From the NCBI GenBank assembly GCA_045599185.1, contig JAZRVO010000027.1:44268-108267 (forward strand): a stretch of 64,000 bases of DNA, read 5' to 3'. Position 1 is the first letter of the stretch. Every line of letters starts with the position of its first letter. The position numbers and the translations under genes are program-made. Below the pieces are notes generated by a model. That model was given only the letters and a program-made list of their open reading frames with translations. It had not been told where the DNA came from and ran no database searches. This document shows positions 34,591 through 41,825 of the stretch, piece by piece. The stretch is from UBA1240 sp045599185. GTDB taxonomy: Bacteria > Spirochaetota > Spirochaetia > Treponematales > Treponemataceae.

Positions 34591-34600
34591 GGAGTTTTGT

Positions 34601-35239
34601 ATGGCACGTACTGCAAAAATTGAACGCATTACAGGCGAAACCCAAATTAGCCTTGAACTGAATCTTGACGGCACAGGTGTTTGCAATGTTGAATGCCCGA
34701 TTGGTTTTTTGCGTCACATGCTTACGGCTTTTTGCAAGCACGGCATGTTTGATTTAAGCGGCAGCTTAAAGGGCGATTTGGATGTTGACCAGCATCACCT
34801 GATTGAAGACACCGGAATTGCCCTTGGTCAGGCTTTTGACCAGGCTTTGGGCAGCCGCAAGGGCATTTTGCGTGCCGGTTTTTTCATTTATCCAATGGAC
34901 GAAGCTTTGTGCCAGGCTGCCGTTGATTTCGGCGGCCGCCCGTTCTGCGTGTGCAATGCCGATTTAAGCAATATTCCCCTTAGCGGCGGCATTCCGGCCG
35001 GTGCTGGCTGGCAGAATATTGCTGCAACAACTTTCCAGACCGACACTTTTGAAGATTTCTGGCAGGGTTTTGCAAGCGGTGCAAAATGCAACCTGCATCT
35101 GGACACGATTCGGGGCAGAAGTGACCATCACAAAATGGAAGGGCTTTTCAAGGCTTGCGGCCGGGCAATCCGTGCTGCCGTTACAATTGACGAACGTGCA
35201 CCAAATGCAATTCCTTCTACCAAGGGTGTTATCTGCTGA
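34601..35239 (+). CDS. hisB: Imidazoleglycerol-phosphate dehydratase
   Basis: The 212-aa enzyme dehydrates imidazoleglycerol phosphate to imidazoleacetol phosphate in histidine synthesis. The two HHxxE-type metal motifs are present: QHHLIEDTGIALG and GRSDHHKMEGLFKACGRA. It lacks the phosphatase domain of enteric HisB. The ATG at 34601 follows AAGGAG from the intergenic gap; a longer upstream frame would overlap hisG. Only hisG and hisB are clustered here, so the remaining his genes must be elsewhere. Confidence 0.94.
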   Translation: MARTAKIERITGETQISLELNLDGTGVCNVECPIGFLRHMLTAFCKHGMFDLSGSLKGDLDVDQHHLIEDTGIALGQAFDQALGSRKGILRAGFFIYPMDEALCQAAVDFGGRPFCVCNADLSNIPLSGGIPAGAGWQNIAATTFQTDTFEDFWQGFASGAKCNLHLDTIRGRSDHHKMEGLFKACGRAIRAAVTIDERAPNAIPSTKGVIC

Positions 35240-35298
35240 AACGTAAAAGTTTTTGCAAAAATGCCTGAAAACTGAAAAATTAAACGGTTTTAGGCAAT

Positions 35299-35336
35299 AA
35301 AAAAGCTTCTGGCAAATGTCAGAAGCTTTTTTTTTG
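35299..35336 (+). terminator. Terminator of hisG-hisB
   Basis: AAAAGCTTCTG (35301-35311) pairs with CAGAAGCTTTT (35320-35330), followed by a T run. The remaining 110 bases before the convergent chemoreceptor gene show nothing further. Confidence 0.85.
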
Positions 35337-35449
35337 TTCAGTTTTTTAGCTGAACGTTAAAAACAAAGCCAATTAAAAACGGCGAAGCTTTCGTTTTAGG
35401 CAGCGTACTGTGATCCTTGCTTGCGGCGTTTTTAACCTGTTAATACGTT

Positions 35450-37297
35450 CTAAAATTCTTCAAAATCGCTGTCGGAAATGTTTGAAGCAACCGAAGGACG
35501 GTATTCGCCGGAAGATGCGTTGCCAAAATCGCTTACGCTGATTGTCGGCTGCATCGGTTCATCGTATGCAGAATCGTCAAAATCTTCCGGGGCTGGTTCG
35601 CTGAAAATAGTTGTAACCGGCGACGCGTGCTGTACCGGCTGGCTGAACGCGGCACTTGCGGCAGGTTTTGCAGCTCCTGCACTTGCCACAACAGCTGCTG
35701 GTGCCGGTGCTTTCTTGCTTTGGGCAGGCGGCAGCATTTTCTGCGGTTTTTTATTTTTCTGGCTTGCGTCAAACTTAAAGAACGCCAGACTGTTCTGCAA
35801 AATTGCCGCCTGTGTGCTAAGTTCTTCCGCCATAGAAGCAAGTTCTTCGGAAACAGACGCATTCTGCTGGGTAACGCTGTCCATCTGCATAATTGCCTTG
35901 TTAATTTGCTGTGCGCCAACATTCTGTTCGTTGCTTGCGCTGGAAATTTCTTCAATAAGTTCTGCCGTTTTCTGAATGTCTGGAACAATGGAAGATATAA
36001 GTTCGCCGCTTTCTTCTGCAACAGCCACGCTGTTTTTAGAAAGTTCACTTATTTCGGCAGCAGCAATCTGGCTTCTTTCGGCAAGTTTTCTAACTTCGCT
36101 TGCAACAACTGCAAAGCCGCGGCCTGCATCACCGGCGCGGGCTGCTTCAATTGCGGCGTTTAATGCCAGCAGGTTTGTCTGGGAAGCAATGTCTTCAATA
36201 ATTACAATTTTTGAAGCAATGTCTTTCATTGCGGCTACGGTTTTGCGAACGGATTCGCCGCCTTTTGTACTGGATTCCACGGTTTTATCAGCAATGCTTG
36301 CAGTTGCCATTGCGTTGTCTGCGTTCTGGCGAATGTTAGATGCCATTTCTTCCATTGTAGAAGAAATTTCTTCAGTTGAAGCTGCCTGCTGGCTTGCACC
36401 GCTGGAAACATTCTGGCTTGTCATGCTGATTTCTTTACTGCCGCTTGCAACCTGTGCGCTTGCGGTAGAAATTGTGTTCAAAATGTCTGTAACTGCCACC
36501 CTGAAATGTTCCAGTGCAAGACCGAGTTCTCCAATTTCGTCTTTTCTGTTCTTTATTCTTGCCTTTTCGTCTTCCGTAATGTCATCCATCAGCAGGTTGC
36601 CGGCAGAAAGGCCGTTCATGGCTTTTAAGAAAGAAGTTAACGGCTGGGAAATTGTTAAAGAAACAACAAAACCCACAAGAATTGCCACTACCGTTACGCA
36701 GAGTGCCAGAATGCTGGTTGTTACAATTGATTTGTGTGCGCCACTGGAAGTGATGTCGTTTACGGATTTTGCCTTTGCAATAAGTGCTGTTTCAAGGTTG
36801 CTGATGATTTCGTCAGTCTGTTCTCCAAGCTGGGTAACTTCGGCATAAAGTCTTAATGTCTGCTGGCCTGTTACCGATGCCTGAGAAGATATCGACAGCC
36901 GTTCAGTGGTTTCAAAAAGCTTGTTCAAATGATTTCTGGTTTCTGTTAAGGCTTTCTGGCTGGCTGAATCGGTGCAGAGAATTTCTATTTCTTTCAGAAG
37001 ATCTTCGCTTGTGCTGCGCAGTTCTTTAAGCTGCTGCATGCTGGCTGTGTAGTTTGCCTTGCCCTGAATGCCGTTTATGCTTGTGTCGCGCACCAGAATG
37101 AGCAGGTCTTTTACGCTTATTTCCAGTTCCGAAGGCAGGTTTGTAATTTTTACAGTTAATTCTGATGTATCTAAAAAGCGCTGGGTTACTTGTGCAAGTG
37201 CAATGCAGGTAAAACTTGCAACCAGCCAAAAAACAACTGCTATTACAGCAAAACTTAAAATTAATTTGGGCTTAATTCGAATATTATCTAAAAACAT
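35450..37297 (-). CDS. Methyl-accepting chemotaxis protein with 4HB sensor and CheR-type tail
   Basis: The 615-aa receptor has TM1 (about 13-32), a helical periplasmic domain of the four-helix-bundle (4HB_MCP) type (about 35-185), TM2 (about 190-212), HAMP and a signalling coiled coil with SQTNLLALNAAIEAARAGDAG at the tip (near residue 375). After the coiled coil comes an Ala/Pro-rich flexible linker of roughly 80-100 residues ending in DFEEF. This aromatic-acidic-x-Phe end resembles the NWETF pentapeptide that tethers CheR and CheB. The other four receptors here lack it. The start at 37297 follows AGGAG by six bases; a frame extending 52 codons upstream is rejected. Confidence 0.93.
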   Translation of the reverse strand: MFLDNIRIKPKLILSFAVIAVVFWLVASFTCIALAQVTQRFLDTSELTVKITNLPSELEISVKDLLILVRDTSINGIQGKANYTASMQQLKELRSTSEDLLKEIEILCTDSASQKALTETRNHLNKLFETTERLSISSQASVTGQQTLRLYAEVTQLGEQTDEIISNLETALIAKAKSVNDITSSGAHKSIVTTSILALCVTVVAILVGFVVSLTISQPLTSFLKAMNGLSAGNLLMDDITEDEKARIKNRKDEIGELGLALEHFRVAVTDILNTISTASAQVASGSKEISMTSQNVSSGASQQAASTEEISSTMEEMASNIRQNADNAMATASIADKTVESSTKGGESVRKTVAAMKDIASKIVIIEDIASQTNLLALNAAIEAARAGDAGRGFAVVASEVRKLAERSQIAAAEISELSKNSVAVAEESGELISSIVPDIQKTAELIEEISSASNEQNVGAQQINKAIMQMDSVTQQNASVSEELASMAEELSTQAAILQNSLAFFKFDASQKNKKPQKMLPPAQSKKAPAPAAVVASAGAAKPAASAAFSQPVQHASPVTTIFSEPAPEDFDDSAYDEPMQPTISVSDFGNASSGEYRPSVASNISDSDFEEF

Positions 37298-37566
37298 CTG
37301 AAACTCCTGTAAAAAGCCTGCTGAAAACCTAAGTTTACGGTCTGGCTTTTTAGGCACATTCCAAGTGAATTGAAAATGTGCAGTTATTTTACAAGCTTGC
37401 AACGCAAACTTGAAGCTGATAAAAACCGAACCTTTTTCATCAGTTTTTACCATTTCTCCTTATATTCCGCTTCTTTTAATAATAAAACCGTTTCCTTATA
37501 TCGTCAAATATTACCACGGCCACGCCCGCTGCTTTTAAATGGCAAAAACACTTTGTTTTTTTTCAG

Positions 37567-37760
37567 CCAGCAAGTTGCGTTTTTATGAAATGTCCCCAAA
37601 ACAGCCTTTCGGCAGTCCCTGCCACGAAAAAAAAGACTTGTGCATGTGCACGGCGTATTTTTTTTTCGTGTCCGTGCCTGTCTGCGGCTGTTTTTATCAC
37701 AATTAATAAATGTCTTTAATAAATGTCTTTCGCCATTTTGTATAAAACCGACATTCGGCC
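37567..37760 (+). repeat. 181-bp-type palindromic dispersed repeat, copy 2
   Basis: It shares with copies 1 and 3 the arms AAACAGCCTTTCGGCAG and CTGTCTGCGGCTGTTT, the CACGAAAAAAA/TTTTTTTCGTG core and the ATCACAATTAATA segment after the right arm. Its right end is CCGACATTCGGCC; its left end is degraded. AATAAATGTCTTT is duplicated in tandem (near 37703-37730), making this copy slightly longer. It occupies the 628-nt gap between divergent chemoreceptor genes, where no gene was found. Confidence 0.85.
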
Positions 37761-37782
37761 TGTAAAATTATTTATGGAAAAC

Positions 37783-37812
37783 TTGCTTTTTGAATGGAGA
37801 GGAGGATATACT
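37783..37812 (+). promoter_or_regulatory. Sigma70 promoter of the dCache chemoreceptor at 37926
   Basis: TTGCTT (37783-37788), 18 bp, TATACT (37807-37812), about 25 bp downstream of repeat copy 2. The predicted leader is about 105 nt with TTGGAGAG before the ATG. Confidence 0.5.
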
Positions 37813-37925
37813 ATTAACGTTAATTTTCATAAAGTTTTCAAATTTAAAAGATAATTCAGTAAAAAACTGTTTATTCACGCGGAAAATGCATGGAAGAATA
37901 ATTTCTTTGAAATTGGAGAGTTTTT

Positions 37926-40019
37926 ATGAAATTTAGCGTAAACAGCGTGAGGGTAAAAATCCTTATTTCTGCCCTGTCTGTTCTTATCATTGCGCAGGTT
38001 GTCGGCACTTTATCCTGCTACAACGTTGCGAATGCAAGAATGCATCAGGCGGCGCAGAACTTTTTAACAAGCATCGTTAATTCGGCCAGTGCAGAAATTA
38101 ACGCACGCAACGATTCCGAACTGCTGATGCTGGAAAAACTTGCACAGATTGACATGATTCGAGATCCGTTCGTGTCAGCCTGGGACAAGGTTCAGTTCCT
38201 TCTGCCTTTAGCCGAAAACGATGAAAATTGTATGTCCATTACTTTTGTTGGGCGCGACGGCGCAAGCGTTATGGACGAAAATAGTGTTAGCGATATTTCA
38301 AACGAGCCTTTTTTTAAGGCTTCGATAAGCGGCAAAAAATTCATTCAGGATCCGGAACTTAACCCGTTTTTTAATCAGCTTTTCATCGTTTATTCCGTTC
38401 CGGTTTACAATCACAAAAATGAAATCATCGGTATTCTTGCAGAAATAAAGAACGGCGATGCCATTTGCAATATTGTTTCTAAAATTCCCGTTGGCACTCA
38501 AACTCCTTTTGTTTTAAGCATGAACACGGGTACGGTTGTCGGCCACGAAAATCAGTCTCTGGTGCTTGGCGGTGTAAATTTGCCAAGCATTATGACCGGC
38601 GATTTTGCAGATTTGCTGAACGATGCCTGCAAGGGCAACACCGGTTACCGCGAATGCACCGTGGTAAGCAAGGAAGGCGAAAGTGAACAGCTTGTTGCCT
38701 ACATGCCTGTTGGAGGCAACACGGACTGGACGATTGTTGCATGCGGCTACAAGGGTGAATTTTTAAAAGGCATGCGTTCAATCCGTTTAAGTGCCTATAC
38801 TTCAATACCGTTCTGGGTTGTTATTGCAACCGCTGTTTTAATGCTGGTTGTTTCGCAGCTTTTAAAACCGCTGGCAATGGTAAACCGCGCGGTAGAAACT
38901 ATTGCCCAAGGCAATGCAGATTTAACCCAGCGCATTAAAATACGTTCCCACGATGAAGTTGGACACGTGGCCAGCAGTTTTAACCTTTTTACTGAAAAAC
39001 TTCAGGGCATTGTTGCTTCCCTTAAAAGTTCTTCTGCCGTGCTGAAAGATTCGGGGGCATCGCTGCAAAATGCAATGCTGGAAAGCACCAGTTCTGTTAC
39101 GGAAATTATTGCAAGTCTTGAAAGCGTTGGCCGGCAGATTACCAATCAGGCTGCTTCCGTTACCGAAACTTCTGGCACAATGACAGAAATTACTTCCAAC
39201 ATTTCTTCCCTTGAAAGAATGATTGAAGGCCAGTTTGCCTGCGTAAACGAAGCCAGTGCCGCTGTTGAACAGATGATGGGCAATATTGCTTCCGTTGATA
39301 TCTCGGTTGAAAAAATGGCTGAATCTTTCCGCTATTTAATGGAAGCTACGCAAAACGGAATTGCAAAACAGGACGACGTTAACGTAAAAATCAGGCAGAT
39401 TGAAAGCCAGTCGCAGATGCTGCAAACAGCAAACGAAGCAATAAGCAACATTGCGGCGCAGACAAACCTGCTTGCAATGAATGCGGCTATTGAAGCGGCA
39501 CACGCCGGCGAAGCCGGTAAAGGGTTCAGCGTTGTTGCAGACGAAATCCGCAAACTTTCAGAAACTTCTTCTCACCAGTCTAAAACAATTGGTGACCAGC
39601 TTAGCAATATTAAAGATTCAATTGCCAGTGTAGTACAGGCCTCAATTGCCTCGCGTGATGCATTCAGCAGTGTTACCGACCGCATTGAAGCAACCGACCA
39701 GCTTGTTCAGCAGATTAAAGGTGCCATGGCAGAACAGACCGTTGGTTCTAAGCAGATAGGACAGGCTTTGCATACGATGAATGACAGTTCCAGCGAAGTT
39801 CGCGGTGCTTCTGCCGAAATGACAATTGGAAGCAAGGCAATTCTTGACGAAATGGGCATTTTGCAGGAAGAAGCACTGATTATGAAAAGCAGCATGGTAG
39901 AAATGTCTGCCGGTGCTAAAAAAATTAACGAAACAACCCAGACTTTGCGCGAGGTTGTGCGCCGGGTAGACGACGTGATTGACCGAATCCAGAACGATGT
40001 AGGTCAGTTTACGGTTTAA
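37926..40019 (+). CDS. Methyl-accepting chemotaxis protein with Cache-type sensor
   Basis: The 697-aa receptor has TM1 (about 10-30), a periplasmic double Cache-like domain (about 35-290; ITFVGRDGASVMDE, SVPVYNHKNEIIGILAEI), TM2 (about 292-315), HAMP (about 318-370) and the signalling coiled coil with AAQTNLLAMNAAIEAAHAGEAG at the tip (near residue 515). It ends VGQFTV. The ligand cannot be named. It is transcribed divergently from the 4HB receptor across repeat copy 2. Confidence 0.93.
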   Translation: MKFSVNSVRVKILISALSVLIIAQVVGTLSCYNVANARMHQAAQNFLTSIVNSASAEINARNDSELLMLEKLAQIDMIRDPFVSAWDKVQFLLPLAENDENCMSITFVGRDGASVMDENSVSDISNEPFFKASISGKKFIQDPELNPFFNQLFIVYSVPVYNHKNEIIGILAEIKNGDAICNIVSKIPVGTQTPFVLSMNTGTVVGHENQSLVLGGVNLPSIMTGDFADLLNDACKGNTGYRECTVVSKEGESEQLVAYMPVGGNTDWTIVACGYKGEFLKGMRSIRLSAYTSIPFWVVIATAVLMLVVSQLLKPLAMVNRAVETIAQGNADLTQRIKIRSHDEVGHVASSFNLFTEKLQGIVASLKSSSAVLKDSGASLQNAMLESTSSVTEIIASLESVGRQITNQAASVTETSGTMTEITSNISSLERMIEGQFACVNEASAAVEQMMGNIASVDISVEKMAESFRYLMEATQNGIAKQDDVNVKIRQIESQSQMLQTANEAISNIAAQTNLLAMNAAIEAAHAGEAGKGFSVVADEIRKLSETSSHQSKTIGDQLSNIKDSIASVVQASIASRDAFSSVTDRIEATDQLVQQIKGAMAEQTVGSKQIGQALHTMNDSSSEVRGASAEMTIGSKAILDEMGILQEEALIMKSSMVEMSAGAKKINETTQTLREVVRRVDDVIDRIQNDVGQFTV

Positions 40020-40039
40020 TCACAATTTTTGAATAAACC

Positions 40040-40072
40040 AAAGCCCCCGTTGCAAAAACAGGGGCTTTTTTT
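40040..40072 (+). terminator. Terminator after the Cache chemoreceptor
   Basis: AAAGCCCC (40040-40047) pairs with GGGGCTTT (40061-40068), loop of 13, then T5. It lies between two convergent genes. Confidence 0.8.
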
Positions 40073-40087
40073 GTCTGCCAGCAGAGT

Positions 40088-41020
40088 TTAGTTTTTAGGA
40101 TATTTGCTTTCAAACAAGTCGATTTCTTTTACAAAATAGTCTTCAAGAACCGTTTCAGCTGGTTCAAGATGCAAATTTTTTGTTTTTCTTAAAAAATAAT
40201 CATAATGATTGTTCCCGTTGAATTGATAAGTGTGGTCGATGACGGCGGAAAGGCAGGTGTCCTGATATTTTGTTCCGGGATAAACGTCTTTAATTGTCAG
40301 CCTGATTTTGGTTGTGTTTTCCACGGGTACATAATAAAAATAAACTTTGTCTTCTAGTTCCACAGTTTGCGATTTGCCGGAAACACAGTCTTCAATAAGA
40401 ATGGTCTTAATTCTGGCGTTTTCTTTAAAAAGTTTCATATTATTAATATCTGTGTAGCCGTTCAAAATTGAAATGCCGCAAACATCTTTTTCATATTCAA
40501 TCGTAACGCTTTCGCCGGTTCCGTTGCCCGCAACGCCTTCAACCCACGGAATATGCGCGTAGTTCCACCAGTAAGGGTGACATTTGCAGCCTATGTAAAA
40601 GCATTTGCCCAGATTGTCCGGCGTGTATGAAATTTTTCTGCCTTTTATGGTTTCGCTGAAAGAAGACGAGGCAGAAATATTTTTTATGTTGTAGTTATGA
40701 AAACCGTCATTTGAATCGTCGTATTTGTTTTCGCCGTCATTCTGAAAATCCGTAAAATACTGCCGCATGCGGTCGCCGTCTATAATAAGCAGGCTTTTGT
40801 CTTTGTAGTTGAATTTCAGGAAGCCGTCTTTGTCGTAGTTCAGGGCTTTTCTGTCCAGCTTTGCGTATTCGCCAACATAGGGAAGTACAAGATAAAGTTC
40901 TTCGTCATTGAAAAACAGATAAGATTCGCCTTCGCCGCCTAAATCAATAAGCTTAAGGTTTTGCGCAAAAACGCAAACGCCCAGCAGTGCCAGCATTGAA
41001 ATTAAAAATAATTTTTTCAT
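40088..41020 (-). CDS. Exported protein with NADase-type glycan-binding (discoidin-like) domain
   Basis: The 310-aa protein has a signal peptide (cleavage after VFA, residue 19). Its C-terminal half (about 160-275) has the order: a WNYAHIPWVEG segment, a GESVTIEYEKDVCGISILNGY strand pair (in outline), then LTIKDVYPGTKYQDTCLSAV. That last block is typical of the discoidin-like 'NADase-type glycan-binding' domain common in treponemes. The same block occurs in the frameshifted gene at 59352-60066. Several Cys in the middle could form disulfides. A surface or periplasmic carbohydrate-binding role is an inference. The start is preceded by AAAGAGG. Confidence 0.75.
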   Translation of the reverse strand: MKKLFLISMLALLGVCVFAQNLKLIDLGGEGESYLFFNDEELYLVLPYVGEYAKLDRKALNYDKDGFLKFNYKDKSLLIIDGDRMRQYFTDFQNDGENKYDDSNDGFHNYNIKNISASSSFSETIKGRKISYTPDNLGKCFYIGCKCHPYWWNYAHIPWVEGVAGNGTGESVTIEYEKDVCGISILNGYTDINNMKLFKENARIKTILIEDCVSGKSQTVELEDKVYFYYVPVENTTKIRLTIKDVYPGTKYQDTCLSAVIDHTYQFNGNNHYDYFLRKTKNLHLEPAETVLEDYFVKEIDLFESKYPKN

Positions 41021-41212
41021 TTTTACCTCTTTTTTAGTTTTGTAAAGACATTACACCATTTAATCGCTTTATTCACAAGCAAAAAAGCGAAAAGATTTAT
41101 CATTCCAATCATTTTTTTTGTTATCCCAATTATGCTTCGTCTTTCCGAACATTTTTGTCATTCCGAACTCGTTTCGGAATCTGCCTCAATTATATTGTTC
41201 GAGACAATAGAG

Positions 41213-41313
41213 TAGCACCGGCAAAATCAGATAGCCCTCGCAGTTTTGCAAGGCAAAACTGTGCCTTGTGCATAGATGATATACGAGTAGAGATAATAGA
41301 ATAGCACAAGCCT
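41213..41313. repeat. Small hairpin element upstream of the arsR gene
   Basis: CAGTTTTGC (41241-41249) and GCAAAACTG (41253-41261) form a tight hairpin. CCTTGTGCATAGA (41264-41276), 27 bases and GCACAAGCCT (41304-41313) follow. The same two blocks with the same 27-base spacing, again after a hairpin, occur at 62579-62661. The last block runs into the TTGACA of the arsR promoter. The rest of the 361-nt gap holds no gene. Confidence 0.65.
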
Positions 41314-41341
41314 TGACAAAACACTTGAATGAATGTAGTTT
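41313..41341 (+). promoter_or_regulatory. Sigma70 promoter of the metal-resistance operon
   Basis: Consensus TTGACA (41313-41318), 17 bp, TAGTTT (41336-41341). The predicted start of transcription falls inside the palindromic operator that follows. Confidence 0.65.
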
Positions 41342-41344
41342 TAT

Positions 41345-41368
41345 TTATATGAACAACTGTTCATATAA
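41345..41368 (+). promoter_or_regulatory. ArsR/SmtB-type operator palindrome
   Basis: A perfect 11-2-11 inverted repeat, TTATATGAACA, AC, TGTTCATATAA. It matches the 12-2-12 operator shape (TGAACA and TGTTCA half sites) known for SmtB/CadC/ZiaR regulators. It covers the predicted transcription start, so binding should block RNA polymerase until metal releases the repressor. Confidence 0.85.
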
Positions 41369-41381
41369 AAGGAAGTAAAGC

Positions 41382-41726
41382 ATGGAAGAAAACCAGTTCA
41401 GCGAATTAATCAATCCGCGGCTTGCAGAAATTGCTGAAATGCTGCCGGACGAAGAACTGATGTACGATTTGGCAGATTTGTTCAAGATTTTTGGCGATAC
41501 GACACGCATAAAAATCTTGTATTCACTTCGCGAATCGGAACTTAACGTTTCTTCGCTGGCAGAATTGCTGAAAATGAACCAGTCGGCAGTTTCGCACCAG
41601 CTGAAAATATTAAAACAGAGCAAACTGGTAAAATTCCGGCGCGACGGAAAAACCATGTATTACAGCCTTGCCGACGACCATGTGGTTACAATTATCGATC
41701 AGGGCATGGACCATTTGTCAGAATGA
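41382..41726 (+). CDS. ArsR/SmtB-family zinc-type metal sensor repressor
   Basis: The 114-aa winged helix protein has the recognition region VSSLAELLKMNQSAVSHQLKIL. The C-terminal alpha-5 metal site is complete: Asp98, His100, His111 and Glu114, in the order D-x-H and H-x-x-E of SmtB and CzrA. The alpha-3 Cys motif used by CadC and ArsR for soft metals is absent (LRESELNVSS at that place), so Zn(II) or Co(II) is the likely inducer. It starts 13 nt after its own operator with AAGGAAG before the ATG, and precedes the P1B ATPase by 99 nt. Confidence 0.92.
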   Translation: MEENQFSELINPRLAEIAEMLPDEELMYDLADLFKIFGDTTRIKILYSLRESELNVSSLAELLKMNQSAVSHQLKILKQSKLVKFRRDGKTMYYSLADDHVVTIIDQGMDHLSE

Positions 41727-41825
41727 AAAACGCTTTGCGTTCAAAATAAATTTCAGCAGCCCGAATGCTGAAATTTTATAAAACTATTAAAAACTGTCTT
41801 TGCAGTTTGAAGAAGGGGAAAAATT

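Noticed and set aside
35976..36848. A 290-codon open frame antisense to the 4HB chemoreceptor
   Set aside because: Low-complexity Ser/Ala/Leu content mirrors the coiled coil on the true strand; no start signal and no homology pattern.
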